Assembly: GCF_002895485.1 (NCBI RefSeq)
Contig: NZ_AZRK01000015.1
Location: 84,727 to 148,726 of the forward strand
Direction: 5' to 3'
Source: Petrotoga sp. 9PWA.NaAc.5.4
GTDB taxonomy: Bacteria; Thermotogota; Thermotogae; Petrotogales; Petrotogaceae
DNA length: 64,000 nucleotides
This document shows, in pieces, positions 45,823 to 55,619 of this stretch. The notes under the pieces are model-generated. The model ran no database searches and was not told where the DNA came from. It saw only the letters and a program-made list of their open reading frames with translations. Each line of letters begins with the position of its first letter. Positions within the stretch are counted from its first letter, which is position 1. The position numbers and the translations under genes were made by a program.

Positions 45823-47148
45823 TTAATATTCATTTATTATATTTTCAATCATCTTTTTTCGCGCAGGATGCTTCAATTTTCTTATAGACTTAGATTCTAT
45901 TTGACGTATTCTTTCTCTTGTAACGTTAAAATATTCTCCTACTTCCTCTAAAGTTTTCTGTTTTCCATCTAAAAAGCCAAACCGCATTTTTAAAATTAAA
46001 GCTTCTTTTGGAGAAAGAGTATCAATAACTTTTTCTACCTTCTCTCTGATAATCATCCTTCTGCCTTCTTCTTGTGGAGTGGGAATATCAGTATCAATAA
46101 AATCAAGCAGTTCATTTTCACCTTCATTTTCAAAGTCATTAGAAATAGGAGCATTTAAAGAGAAAATATTTTTAGCACTTGTAAGAATTTCTTTCATTTT
46201 ATCAAGTGGTTTATCCATTAATTGTGCAAGTTCTTCAAGATTTGGAACATCTCCATTTTCTTGAACATATTTGTTAACTATTCTATTCATCCTATTAATA
46301 GTTTCAACCAAATGAACAGGTATTCTAACTGTCCTGCCTTGATCAGCTATTGCACGAGTTATAGACTGTCTTATCCACCAATAAGAATACGTAGAAAATT
46401 TATACCCTTTACGCCAATCAAATTTATCAACTGCTTTCATTAAACCCATATTCCCTTCTTGTATAAGATCTAAAAAGCTCAAACCATGCCCAACATATTT
46501 TTTGGCTATGCTAATTACCAATCTCAAATTAGCCTTTACAAGTTCTTCCCTCGCCCTTCTGTCACCAGCTTTAGCTCTTCTTGCAAGCTTTCTTTCCCTT
46601 GAAGGTGTCAAAAGCTTACTTTTACTAATTTCTTTTAAATAAATTTTAATCGGATCTTGCATAGAAATATTGTCACACATTTCAACTTCTAAATCTGAAA
46701 ATTCATCGAAAATTTCCTCAAAATTTTCTATTTCTTCTTCATTTGAATCCAAGTCTTCTTCCTTTACTTCTAAATCTTCTTCATTTTCTTTAGAATCTTC
46801 TTTATTTAAATCTTCGCTTTCAATTAATTCTTTACATTTATCTAAATCTGAAGCATCCACTACAGAAATATTAGACTTTTTTAACTCTTCATAGAATTTC
46901 ACTAAAAATTCCATTGTAAATTCGTCATTTATAAACAAAGGCAACGATTCATCAACTTCTTCAAAAGTAATAACATTATTATTTTTTTGAGCTTTATTCT
47001 TAATTTTTTTTATAATCGATTCAACGGTCACTAAATTCTTGTCGTCTCTGAATCTCAAGGTTATACTTTCTAATTCATCATCTGATTTTAACAAACAATC
47101 ATCCGTCTCTTCATCTAACTTAATATAAACTTTTTCGTTTTCTAACAT
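45823..47148 (-). CDS. sigA: Primary RNA polymerase sigma factor (sigma A/RpoD)
   Basis: A 441-residue primary sigma factor. Region 1.2 ([19 protein letters not shown]), regions 2.1-2.4 ([50 protein letters not shown]), region 3 and region 4.2 ([21 protein letters not shown]) are all intact. The N-terminal part is unusual: a Glu/Asp-rich stretch of about 60 residues (about 105-165) in place of a standard region 1.1. ATG start. A diverged repeat module lies upstream. Confidence 0.96.
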   Translation of the reverse strand: MLENEKVYIKLDEETDDCLLKSDDELESITLRFRDDKNLVTVESIIKKIKNKAQKNNNVITFEEVDESLPLFINDEFTMEFLVKFYEELKKSNISVVDASDLDKCKELIESEDLNKEDSKENEEDLEVKEEDLDSNEEEIENFEEIFDEFSDLEVEMCDNISMQDPIKIYLKEISKSKLLTPSRERKLARRAKAGDRRAREELVKANLRLVISIAKKYVGHGLSFLDLIQEGNMGLMKAVDKFDWRKGYKFSTYSYWWIRQSITRAIADQGRTVRIPVHLVETINRMNRIVNKYVQENGDVPNLEELAQLMDKPLDKMKEILTSAKNIFSLNAPISNDFENEGENELLDFIDTDIPTPQEEGRRMIIREKVEKVIDTLSPKEALILKMRFGFLDGKQKTLEEVGEYFNVTRERIRQIESKSIRKLKHPARKKMIENIINEY

Positions 47149-47159
47149 TAAAATTCACC

Positions 47160-47400
47160 TTCTATAGAATTATAGAATACTTACTTTAAAAATTCTAAAA
47201 TCCTTATTATATTAGAATTGATTTTTTATAAAAGATCCTCTCACTTCTAATACCCACTAATTCTTAATTTTTTTAACTTTTTCGCTACTTTTAGCTAAAA
47301 AAGATGGGGGCTTTACCCTCAACCTGCTCTAAATTCAAATGCTTATTTTCCGAAGTTATTATTTCTAAAGTCTCTAAATTATAGAATAATTAGATAATAA
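47160..47400 (-). repeat. Diverged repeat unit and module before sigA
   Basis: A decayed core lies at about 47306-47325 (gggggctttaccctcaacct) with palindrome ttcgctacttttagctaa. Nearer the gene, the sense strand reads ttttataaaaaatcaattctaatataataagg and gaatttttaaagta, clearly the same terminal module but with shorter -35 to -10 spacing. Minus orientation, like sigA. 47400-47600 is A/T-rich without a gene. Confidence 0.75.
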
Positions 47401-47617
47401 ACTAAAGTAAACAAAAAACAATTTATATTAACACATTATACCATTCTATTAATAATTATTTTTTAAAAAGCTTGGACGTTAAATTTACATCCAATATATA
47501 TTTCACTGTTAATTATTATAACGTTTATATATTAACTAAAAATTAAAAAAAGATTAATAAACAAAAATGTAAAAATAATCTTTAATATTCTTTTTAAATT
47601 TTTTCTTTGTTTTTTTG

Positions 47618-47626
47618 TGATATAAT
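47618..47626 (+). promoter_or_regulatory. Extended -10 promoter of the rnf operon
   Basis: tgatataat is a TGnTATAAT extended -10 box 63 bp before the rnfC start; no good -35 is seen. Confidence 0.55.
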
Positions 47627-47688
47627 TTTTTTTTGGAAATTATTATAATTTACAGAATAAAAATAATAAAGTAGAAGGAGGAAATATT

Positions 47689-49017
47689 GTGCAAGTTTTC
47701 ACTTTTAAGGGAGGCGTTCATCCTCCTCAAAAAAAGGATTCCACAAGTAATAAGCATATTCAAAGTCTTCCTCTTCCTGATTATGTTTATTTATTTACCT
47801 CAAACCATGCTGGTACCCCAGCTAAACCAGTTGTTAAAGAAGGGGATAAAGTTAAAACCGGACAAATTGTTGCACAAGCAGTTGGGAATATTTCTGCAAA
47901 TATTCACTCTTCTGTAACAGGTGAAGTCGTTGGTATAGAATCTATGGTTAACGCATCTACCGGAAGAAAGGATAATGCCATAGTAATCAAACGAACTTCA
48001 GAAGATGAATGGGAGTATGTAGAACATGCGGAAGACTTCCAAAAATTTTCTAAAAAAGAAATTATTGAAATCATAAAGAAAGCCGGGATAGTTGGTTTAG
48101 GAGGCGCAATGTTTCCTACTCATGTCAAATTAAATATACCAGATGATAAGATAGTTGAATATTTAATAATAAACGGAGCAGAATGTGAACCCTATATAAC
48201 AATTGACGATATGCTTATGCGAGAAAAAACTAAAGAGATAATAACGGGAATAAAAATCCTTCAGCATACCTTAAACCCCAAAAAAACAGTTATAGGAATA
48301 GAAGATAATAAATTAGAAGCCTTAGAAACCCTTAGAGGAGTAATAAAAAGTGAAGATACTGTAGAATTAGCTCAACTCAAAACAAAATATCCGCAAGGTG
48401 CGGAAAAACAACTCATAAATGCTATAACAAAAAGGGAAGTCCCATCTGGTGGCCTACCCATTGATATTGGTACTTTAGTTATTAACGTCTCTACTGTTTA
48501 TGCTATCTATGATGCTGTAATAAATGGGAAACCTCTGGTAGAAAGAGGAATAACTTTAACTGGTAGCGGAGTTAAAAATCCTGGAAATTACTGGTTTAGA
48601 ATAGGAACAAAAGTCTCTTATCTTTTAAACTTTGTTGGGTTAGTCAAAGAAGATGAAATTGAAAAAGTTTTATACGGAGGACCTATGATGGGAATTCCTC
48701 TCTCCAGTATAGACTTACCTACTTTTAAAGGAAATAACGCAATTACTGTATTGACAAAAGAAGAAATCATTTCGAGAAAAGAATATCCATGTATTAGATG
48801 CGCTTCTTGTGTCAAGGTTTGCCCAATGGGCCTTCAGCCTTATTATCTAAAAAAACTTGCGGACAGTAGGAAAAATGATGTAGCTGAAGAAAATGGTATT
48901 TTAGATTGTATTGAATGTGGTTGCTGTTCTTACATATGTCCATCAAATATAGAACTCTCAAAAACTTTTAGTACTACCAAGAAAGTTATTAAAGTCATAA
49001 AACAAAGGAGGGGTTGA
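47689..49017 (+). CDS. rnfC: Rnf complex subunit C
   Basis: A 442-residue peripheral subunit that takes electrons to or from NAD. N-terminal barrel-sandwich region (GGVHPPQKKDST), NAD/FMN-binding Rossmann part (GLGGAMFPTHVKL, INGAECEPYITIDD) and two C-terminal [4Fe-4S] motifs, CIRCASCVKVCP and CIECGCCSYICP. The clusters separate it from NqrA. GTG start with aggagga seven bases upstream. First gene of rnfCDGEA. Confidence 0.94.
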   Translation: MQVFTFKGGVHPPQKKDSTSNKHIQSLPLPDYVYLFTSNHAGTPAKPVVKEGDKVKTGQIVAQAVGNISANIHSSVTGEVVGIESMVNASTGRKDNAIVIKRTSEDEWEYVEHAEDFQKFSKKEIIEIIKKAGIVGLGGAMFPTHVKLNIPDDKIVEYLIINGAECEPYITIDDMLMREKTKEIITGIKILQHTLNPKKTVIGIEDNKLEALETLRGVIKSEDTVELAQLKTKYPQGAEKQLINAITKREVPSGGLPIDIGTLVINVSTVYAIYDAVINGKPLVERGITLTGSGVKNPGNYWFRIGTKVSYLLNFVGLVKEDEIEKVLYGGPMMGIPLSSIDLPTFKGNNAITVLTKEEIISRKEYPCIRCASCVKVCPMGLQPYYLKKLADSRKNDVAEENGILDCIECGCCSYICPSNIELSKTFSTTKKVIKVIKQRRG

Positions 49018-49018
49018 G

Positions 49019-49999
49019 TTGAATCTTAGTCTACAAGCTGCTCCACACTTTAGAACTACTGATACCACACGAAACGTAATGTTGGACGTTTTAATAGCGT
49101 TAGTACCGGCCGTAATAGTATCTACCTGGATATTCGGTATTAGAGCGTTAGGTATTATGCTATTTTGTATGTTTTTTGCTGAATTTCTTGAATTTTTTAT
49201 CGTTCGTGTTCTAAAAAGGCAAAAAGATTTTGTACCCGATTTTTCAGCTTCAGTTACAGGATTACTCTTAGGAATGAACCTTTCTTTAGCAGTTAATTGG
49301 TGGCAAATATTATTAGGAATAGGTGTTGCGATAATAATAGCCAAACATGCTTTTGGCGGATTGGGCCAAAACTTTTTTAATCCTGCTTTAGTGGGTAGAG
49401 TTTTTATGATTATCTCATTTCCAACTGCAATGACAACATGGTATGTTCCTTTTTACTATAAAAACCCTGACATATTAACAGCAGCCTCTCCTTTATCTCT
49501 TTTTTCTGAACAGGGCTTAGAACAAGCTATACAAAATTATAGTTATTGGGATATGTTCCTCGGTAGGATACCAGGTTCAATAGGCGAAGTGAGTGCTTTA
49601 GCATTGATAATCGGTTTTGTATATTTACTTGTAAAAGGAAGAATAAAAATAATGATCCCAGTTTTTTATATAGCAACGATTATGATATTTAGTTCTATTT
49701 TTTATTTTATAAATCCTTCTACTTTTGGTACTCCCTTGTTTCATTTGTTATCAGGAGGTTTAATCTTAGGAGCTTTATTTATGGCTACAGATATGGTCAC
49801 TTCTCCAATGACGTTTAAAGGTCAAGCTGTGTTTGGAATTGGAGCCGGAACTTTGACAATGATAATAAGATTTTTCGGTAACTATCCAGAAGGAGTTTCA
49901 TTTTCTATTCTTATTATGAATGCTTTAGTACCATTAATAGATGATTGGCTTAAACCTCGTATTTATGGCACTCATAAAGGTGGTGCTAAAAATGCGTGA
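49019..49999 (+). CDS. rnfD: Rnf complex subunit D
   Basis: A 326-residue membrane subunit with about nine hydrophobic segments. The flavinylation-type threonine region ILTAASPLS corresponds to the FMN-attachment site (S/T-A-A/T-P) of RnfD/NqrB. TTG start after aaaggagg, 1 bp past rnfC. Forms the ion-conducting core with RnfA and RnfE. Confidence 0.92.
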   Translation: MNLSLQAAPHFRTTDTTRNVMLDVLIALVPAVIVSTWIFGIRALGIMLFCMFFAEFLEFFIVRVLKRQKDFVPDFSASVTGLLLGMNLSLAVNWWQILLGIGVAIIIAKHAFGGLGQNFFNPALVGRVFMIISFPTAMTTWYVPFYYKNPDILTAASPLSLFSEQGLEQAIQNYSYWDMFLGRIPGSIGEVSALALIIGFVYLLVKGRIKIMIPVFYIATIMIFSSIFYFINPSTFGTPLFHLLSGGLILGALFMATDMVTSPMTFKGQAVFGIGAGTLTMIIRFFGNYPEGVSFSILIMNALVPLIDDWLKPRIYGTHKGGAKNA

Positions 50000-50687
50000 T
50001 TATATAAAAACTGGTTTTATTTTAGCAGCTTTTATGATTGCATCTGCCCTTTTAGTTTCTGTTGTATATAATTTTGTACAATCCACTATAGAGGCTACTG
50101 AATTTAGCAATGTTCTTAAAGCTGTTGAAAAAGTTTTGGAGGATCCTATAACTGGAGAATATTTAATAACTAATATCCCAAAAGACAAAGAAAGTTTAGA
50201 TTCTAAAATATGGAAAGAAGATCCAAGTGGTGTACTATACTCAACTTCCAAAAGTGCAAAGGTTTATTCCCCTGCTTATAAATTCGTAGAAGGGGATAAA
50301 GAAATATACGTGTTGAATATATCTGGAGTTGGATACGGAGGAGACGTAAAAGCAATTGCATCTTTTGTAAAAAATGAAGATGGGATTAAACTAAATAAAA
50401 TAGAAATCACAGACTATTCTCAAGAAACTCCCGGATTGGGAGCACGAATAGGTGAAGAACAGGTAAAAAGAAGATTTTATCCAATACCCGAACAAGGATT
50501 GCTTTCAGGTGTTAAAGTTGATCGCGATGTTGGAGCGAACATACCTCAAAATGCAATCGAAGAATATAAAAACCAAGGAATTATTAAAACAAACGATGTA
50601 ATGACAGGTTCAACTATTACTTCAAGAGCTGTAACAAATGCTATTAACACTGCAGTTGAATTTCTTAAAACCGAAGGAGTGATTTAA
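49992..50687 (+). CDS. rnfG: Rnf complex subunit G
   Basis: About 231 residues from ATG 49992, which has aaggtgg upstream and overlaps rnfD by 8 bp. One N-terminal membrane segment, then an extracytoplasmic domain with the covalent FMN motif TGSTITS near residue 205 (threonine equivalent of SGATxT). Also has the flavin-domain stretch ETPGLGARIGEE. Confidence 0.93.
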   Translation: MRDYIKTGFILAAFMIASALLVSVVYNFVQSTIEATEFSNVLKAVEKVLEDPITGEYLITNIPKDKESLDSKIWKEDPSGVLYSTSKSAKVYSPAYKFVEGDKEIYVLNISGVGYGGDVKAIASFVKNEDGIKLNKIEITDYSQETPGLGARIGEEQVKRRFYPIPEQGLLSGVKVDRDVGANIPQNAIEEYKNQGIIKTNDVMTGSTITSRAVTNAINTAVEFLKTEGVI

Positions 50688-50689
50688 AA

Positions 50690-51310
50690 ATGGCAGACGT
50701 AAAAAATTTTACTAACGGCTTAATTAAAAATAATCCCACCTTCGTTCAATTTTTAGGTATGTGTCCTACTTTAGCCACAACAACCAGTGCAATAAATGCT
50801 TTAGGAATGGGCATAGCTACCCTTTTAATTTTACTTGTTTCAAACATCGTTATTTCTTTGATAAGAAAAATCGTTCCTAAAAATATAAGAATTCCTATAT
50901 ATATAGTAGTTATTTCTTCGTTCGTTACTGTTATAGATCTATTAATGCATGCTTTTACTTATGACTTATGGCAAACATTGGGAATTTTTATACCGTTAAT
51001 TGTTGTTAACTGTATCATAATGGGAAGAGCTGAATCCTTTGCTTCTAAAAATAATGTTATCGATTCTATTTTTGATGCTTTAGGAATGGGTTTGGGATTT
51101 ACAGGTTCTTTATTATTAGTCGGATCGGTAAGAGAACTTTTAGGAAATGGAACCATCTTTGGATTAACCGTATGGAGTGATGCTTTTAAATTGCCTCTTT
51201 TTATATTACCACCAGGTGCTTTTATTACGTTGGGATTATTGTTGAGTATGTTCAATTCAATTGGTATAGCAAGAGAAAGTAAGAAGAAAAAGGAAGGTGC
51301 TAAAAAATGA
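50690..51310 (+). CDS. rnfE: Rnf complex subunit E
   Basis: A 206-residue membrane subunit with six hydrophobic segments; LGMCPTLATTTSA and IPLIVVNCIIMGRAE carry the conserved cysteines that ligate an intramembrane cluster with RnfA. Overlaps rnfA by 4 bp. Confidence 0.94.
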   Translation: MADVKNFTNGLIKNNPTFVQFLGMCPTLATTTSAINALGMGIATLLILLVSNIVISLIRKIVPKNIRIPIYIVVISSFVTVIDLLMHAFTYDLWQTLGIFIPLIVVNCIIMGRAESFASKNNVIDSIFDALGMGLGFTGSLLLVGSVRELLGNGTIFGLTVWSDAFKLPLFILPPGAFITLGLLLSMFNSIGIARESKKKKEGAKK

Positions 51311-51876
51311 ATTTAATTTTATTATTCATATCTGCATCCTTAGTTAATAATATAATTCTTTCTCGATTTTTAGGAATATGTCCTTTTTTAGGTGTTTCAA
51401 GGAGCAAAAGTTCTGCTATCGGTATGTCCATAGCCGTTATTTTTGTTATGACTATGGCAGGAGTCATAACGTGGTTTCTAAATCAACTGCTTGTTATTAT
51501 GGGATTAGAATTTTTAAAAACTATTGTGTTTATTTTAATAATCGCTGTATTAGTACAATTCGTAGAATTTTTTATTAGAAAAACTAGCCCTGCACTTTAC
51601 GAAGCTCTTGGAATATATCTTCCACTAATAACAACCAATTGTGCGATTTTAGGAGTTGCTTTATTAAATACTCAGACAAATTATACTCTTATCGAAACTT
51701 TAATAAATTCTTTTGCATCTGGATTGGGGTTTGCTATAGCTTTGATAATATTTTCATCTATCAGAGAGAAAATGCAATTAAACAATATCCCTCGAGCTTT
51801 TCAAGGAACGGCTTTAGCTTTAATAACTGCCGGACTGTTGTCAATGTCTTTTATGGGATTTTCAGGGTTAGTATAG
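51307..51876 (+). CDS. rnfA: Rnf complex subunit A
   Basis: A 189-residue membrane subunit homologous to RnfE, with LGICPFLGVS and LPLITTNCAILGVAL bearing the paired cysteines. Last gene of the operon here: the usual next gene, rnfB, is absent, and the following 220 bp hold only a decayed repeat flank and a terminator. Confidence 0.94.
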   Translation: MNLILLFISASLVNNIILSRFLGICPFLGVSRSKSSAIGMSIAVIFVMTMAGVITWFLNQLLVIMGLEFLKTIVFILIIAVLVQFVEFFIRKTSPALYEALGIYLPLITTNCAILGVALLNTQTNYTLIETLINSFASGLGFAIALIIFSSIREKMQLNNIPRAFQGTALALITAGLLSMSFMGFSGLV

Positions 51877-51879
51877 ATA

Positions 51880-51960
51880 CTTTAGTAATAATAATTTTCA
51901 TCAAATAAGCTTTTAAATTTATAGTAGATCGCAAGCGAAAGTATTTTTATAAAAATCCAG
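51880..51960 (+). repeat. Decayed repeat flank after rnfA
   Basis: actttagtaataataattttcatcaaataagcttttaaattt aligns with the flank that precedes repeat cores elsewhere, but the GC core is reduced to tagatcgcaagcgaaag. Plus orientation. Confidence 0.5.
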
Positions 51961-51991
51961 CTCTAAAACAAAGACAATGTAATAGCTAATA

Positions 51992-52025
51992 AATATTAGA
52001 AGAGACCTGTGCCTCTTCTAATATT
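51992..52025. terminator. Bidirectional terminator between rnfA and the metallophosphoesterase
   Basis: aatattagaagag-acctgtgc-ctcttctaatatt: 13-bp stem with A/T tails on both sides, between convergent genes. Confidence 0.88.
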
Positions 52026-52102
52026 TTATATATTTTATAGTTAAAGTAGTACAAATGATTTTTAAGTTCTTAATTTAGAAACCATACATATCTATATTGC
52101 TA

Positions 52103-54166
52103 TTATTTTTCATAAACTTTTTCAAAGATATAAAATTCATCTATTATTTGATTTATTTCTTCATATTTTTCAGGAAAAAGAGGGTTTTCAACTTTTGCCA
52201 CTGCTTTTACTGCTACTTTTATATAATCTTCATATACTTCAAAATGCACGTAATGTAACTTACCAATCTCCTGTTTAACTTGCCAATCTAAAGGAGGCGC
52301 TTCGTGGCTTGTATTCAATTTAGCTCCTCCACCACCTGTTGTTATAAACATTATATCGTCTTTGAAATATCTTTCATAAGCATGAATATGCCCATTTATT
52401 ACTACATCAACTCCATATTCTTTAAAAATAGGGAGCCAATTTTTGGTGTTGTAATGTCCTTCGGACAAATTCTCTTTCATATTTCCATATTCAGTTGCTG
52501 TAGTCCAAAAAGGATGATGAAAAATGACAAAAATAAATTTTTTCTCTTGACTATTTCTTAAATCCTTCTCCAACCAATTCAATTGTTCTTTATACAAAGG
52601 GGAATCTTCTAAAACATTAGAATCTAAAATTACAAAATGCGAATTCCCATAATCAAAAGAATACCATCTTTTTGAGTAATCTCCTCCTCCTTTAGGCAAG
52701 TTAAAGGCCTTATAATATATTGTGTTATTTCTTTCATGATTTCCGAGTGCCAAATAATAAGGAATTTCTGAACTTAAAGGATACGCCGCTTCAAAAAACT
52801 TAGACCAACTTTTTTCGGAAGTTCCTTCTTCTGTATGATCCCCTGGCTTTATCACAAAAGCAGGATTGATTTTATCTTTTACAATCCTTTCAACCACATA
52901 GGCATGCCTTTCATCATAAATTTGAGTGTCTCCATAACTTACAAAATCAAAACTTTGTATATCTTCATCAACAGGTTTAGTTTGAAACTCTTTTTCTACG
53001 GTCTGTAAAATATTCTCAGTATAAGTATCCTCAACGGTTACTACATACAAGTATGTTTTACCGGGTTTTAGCCCAGAAATTCGGATATTATTGTATTCTA
53101 AAGGAATTGAACTTTTAAATTCTGAAAATGAATCTGGATTTTCTTTTAAATAAACTTTTATGTTTACCTTAGAGGGAATAAAAGTTCTAAAGTTTATGGT
53201 AATACCTTCTTCAGTTTTATTTGTGAGAAAAGGCATAAAATAAAAATAATTTTCTGAAACGTGGGCTCTTAAAACTTTTTCGTTTAAAATACTTACAGGT
53301 TCTGTTTGAAGATTACCAAAATCTACTTTTACATCAAAATCTTCGTCTTTAGCCCCCGGAAGATAGAATAAAGCTTCTCCATCTTTATTAACAAACTGTA
53401 CTGACTTTATTGTTTTAATTTTGTCTTGTAGCACAACCCTTGTCCCTTGTGATGATTTTCCGTTTGATAGTTCAACCTTTACTTTTATTTTTTCGTAGTC
53501 AATTTTAAATTTTTCAAAATAAGCTTTTTCAAGATCTGCCACGCTTTTTTCAACAGTTATAATCCTTTTGAATTCTATAGTTTCAAAAGGATGCACATTA
53601 ATTATTGAAATAGAAGTCGACATTTTATCGTTAGCGATCAATCTCTCAAAGCTGGGATTTTCTGATAAATAATAACCTAAACTTCCATATTCTTGTTGCA
53701 AAAAGAACGCATAGTTATCAGATATTTTTGTCTTAAAGAAATATGGGAATGTTTCAGAGTAATTTAATATTTCATTTATTTGAATTCTTTTATTTGAATC
53801 CGTTTTGTTTTTTATTTTGGTTTTTATATGTAAGGTTTTATCTTTCAATAGATATTCTGTGTAGATCTCAAAATCAGTACCCTTAGAAACAAAAGAAATT
53901 GAATTTTCCGAAATAGTAGAAATTTCGTTTATTAATTGTACTCCTGATATTACAAATTTATGATTGTTTATAAGAGGATATAAATACTCGTTGTTGGAAA
54001 TGTTATTCACAAAACCTGCATTATCACCTTTTAATTCTATTTGTACACTCATATTTTGATTAGATAAAATGTAATTATTTATCTCAAGCTCAAGAAACTC
54101 TGAATTTACCGAGAAGCTAAAAACTAAGAATAAAACAACAATTGTTACACTAAAAATTTTTTTCAT
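52103..54166 (-). CDS. Secreted metallophosphoesterase (purple acid phosphatase-like)
   Basis: About 687 residues from ATG 54166 (ttggaggcaag upstream; the TTG at 54181 lies within that site). Signal peptide MKKIFSVTIVVLFLVFSFS. A long beta-rich N-terminal half ends in a fibronectin III-like domain (about 320-405), then the phosphoesterase domain: SYGDTQIYDERH, KPGDHTEEG, LALGNHERN, VIFHHPFW and INGHIHAYERY. This order of FN3-like domain then phosphoesterase is typical of purple acid phosphatases. Likely scavenges phosphate outside the cytoplasm. Single gene. Confidence 0.85.
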   Translation of the reverse strand: MKKIFSVTIVVLFLVFSFSVNSEFLELEINNYILSNQNMSVQIELKGDNAGFVNNISNNEYLYPLINNHKFVISGVQLINEISTISENSISFVSKGTDFEIYTEYLLKDKTLHIKTKIKNKTDSNKRIQINEILNYSETFPYFFKTKISDNYAFFLQQEYGSLGYYLSENPSFERLIANDKMSTSISIINVHPFETIEFKRIITVEKSVADLEKAYFEKFKIDYEKIKVKVELSNGKSSQGTRVVLQDKIKTIKSVQFVNKDGEALFYLPGAKDEDFDVKVDFGNLQTEPVSILNEKVLRAHVSENYFYFMPFLTNKTEEGITINFRTFIPSKVNIKVYLKENPDSFSEFKSSIPLEYNNIRISGLKPGKTYLYVVTVEDTYTENILQTVEKEFQTKPVDEDIQSFDFVSYGDTQIYDERHAYVVERIVKDKINPAFVIKPGDHTEEGTSEKSWSKFFEAAYPLSSEIPYYLALGNHERNNTIYYKAFNLPKGGGDYSKRWYSFDYGNSHFVILDSNVLEDSPLYKEQLNWLEKDLRNSQEKKFIFVIFHHPFWTTATEYGNMKENLSEGHYNTKNWLPIFKEYGVDVVINGHIHAYERYFKDDIMFITTGGGGAKLNTSHEAPPLDWQVKQEIGKLHYVHFEVYEDYIKVAVKAVAKVENPLFPEKYEEINQIIDEFYIFEKVYEK

Positions 54167-54329
54167 TTTTCTTGCCTCCAAGTTATAATAATAAAATTTA
54201 TATTATGATATAATTTATTTTGAAAAGTTTATTTAGATTTATATATGAATTAAGCTATCCAAGAAAAGGTTTTTATGTTTTTAGTTTTCTTATATTATAT
54301 CAACTAATTTGACTCATCTTCATATAGAT

Positions 54330-54905
54330 TTTATAAATGAAGATTTTCGAAAATGATTAAAGATTAAGTAAGGACTTTAGAAATAATAATTTTCTGAAAA
54401 TAAGTTTTTGAATTTAAAATGGGTCCAGGGCGGAGCCCTCCCCCCTCTTTCACTACACGTAGCGAAGAAGTTAAAGAAATTCATAGTTGGTAAGTATTAG
54501 ATAAGGACTTTAGAAATGATGATTTTTCAGAAAATAAGTTTTTGAATTTAAAATGGGTCCAGAACGGAGCCCTCCCCCCTCTTTCACTACACGTAGCGAA
54601 GAAGTTAAAGAAATTCATAGTTGGTAAGTATTAGATAAGGACTTTAGAAATGATGATTTTTCAGAAAATAAGTTTTTTGAATTTAAAATGGGTCCAGAAC
54701 GGAGCCCTCCTTCCTCTCTTTCGCTACACGTAGCGAAGAATTTAAGAGAACTCATAATTAGTAAAGATTATATAGGGACTTTAGAAATGATAATTTTTCA
54801 GAAAATAAGCATTTGAATTTAAAATGGGTTCAGGGCGGAGCCCTTTCCCCCTTCCTTCGGTAAAAATACCGAAAAAGGTAAAGAAATTAGTAATTAGTAA
54901 GGATT
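54330..54905 (+). repeat. Tandem array of four intergenic repeat units
   Basis: Cores at 54421-54438, 54555-54572, 54690-54707 and 54826-54843 (spacing 134, 135, 136). Cores two and three share gggtccagaacggagccct, which breaks the first stem, so they probably copied each other. Palindromes: ttcactacacgtagcgaa (twice), ttcgctacacgtagcgaa and ttcggtaaaaataccgaa, the last two perfect but with different bases. Plus orientation upstream of frr. Confidence 0.95.
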
Positions 54906-55030
54906 AGAAGTGGAGAGGTATTTTATAAAAAGTTAAACGCTGAAATATTTATAAAATGTGAAGTTTAGAATTTTTAAAGTGAGTAAAGATTATAAGTGAG
55001 GAGATTTTAGAATTTCTAAAGTGATCATAA
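54906..55030 (+). promoter_or_regulatory. Promoter-like terminal repeat module before frr
   Basis: TTATAA (54923-54928), 17-bp spacer, TATTTA (54946-54951). The module tail gaagtttagaatttttaaagtgag is followed by a second partial copy, gattttagaatttctaaagtgatc, just before the ribosome site. Confidence 0.58.
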
Positions 55031-55055
55031 AGATTAAGCTATAGGAGGTGCAATT

Positions 55056-55619
55056 ATGGCAAAAAAAAGTAGTTATGCAATAGAAGCAGAAGAAAAAATG
55101 AAAAAAACTCTCGAACATTTTGAAGAAGAACTGAGAAAAATTAGAACAGGAAGACCAAGTACTGCTATTTTTGAAGACATAAAAGTAGATTATTATGGTG
55201 TTCCAACACCTATAAACCAATTAGCTACTTTAAACATAGGTGAAGAAAGAACCGTAATAATTACACCTTGGGACAAAAAAATGTTGGAACCAATAGAAAA
55301 AGCTATCAATGCTTCCAATTTCGGTTTTCATGCTATTAACGATGGAAATGTAATTAGAGTAAAGTTTCCCACTCCAACTTTAGAAGAAAGAAAAAAGTTA
55401 GTAAAAGTCGTTAAAAGTATGTTAGAAGAAACGAAAGTTGCTCTTAGAAACATTAGAAGAGATGATATTAAGGTTGTTAAAGATCAAAAAAATAACTCTT
55501 CTTTAAGTGAAGACGAAGCAAAGAAAATAGAAGAAGAAATTCAAGATGCTCTTAAACAAATGGAAGAAGCAGCAGAAAAAATTTATGAAAGAAAAGAAAA
55601 AGAGATAATGGAGTCTTAA
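55056..55619 (+). CDS. frr: Ribosome recycling factor
   Basis: A 187-residue RRF of normal length: KTLEHFEEELRKIRTGRPS, YGVPTPINQLATLNI, and the long-helix return VALRNIRRDDIKVVK. Splits post-termination ribosomes with EF-G. ATG with aggaggtgc upstream. Its stop abuts the uppS start (taaatg). Confidence 0.97.
   Translation: MAKKSSYAIEAEEKMKKTLEHFEEELRKIRTGRPSTAIFEDIKVDYYGVPTPINQLATLNIGEERTVIITPWDKKMLEPIEKAINASNFGFHAINDGNVIRVKFPTPTLEERKKLVKVVKSMLEETKVALRNIRRDDIKVVKDQKNNSSLSEDEAKKIEEEIQDALKQMEEAAEKIYERKEKEIMES

Noticed and set aside
47689..49017. First gene of the Rnf operon as NqrA
   Set aside because: Two C-terminal four-cysteine Fe-S motifs are present, which NqrA lacks.
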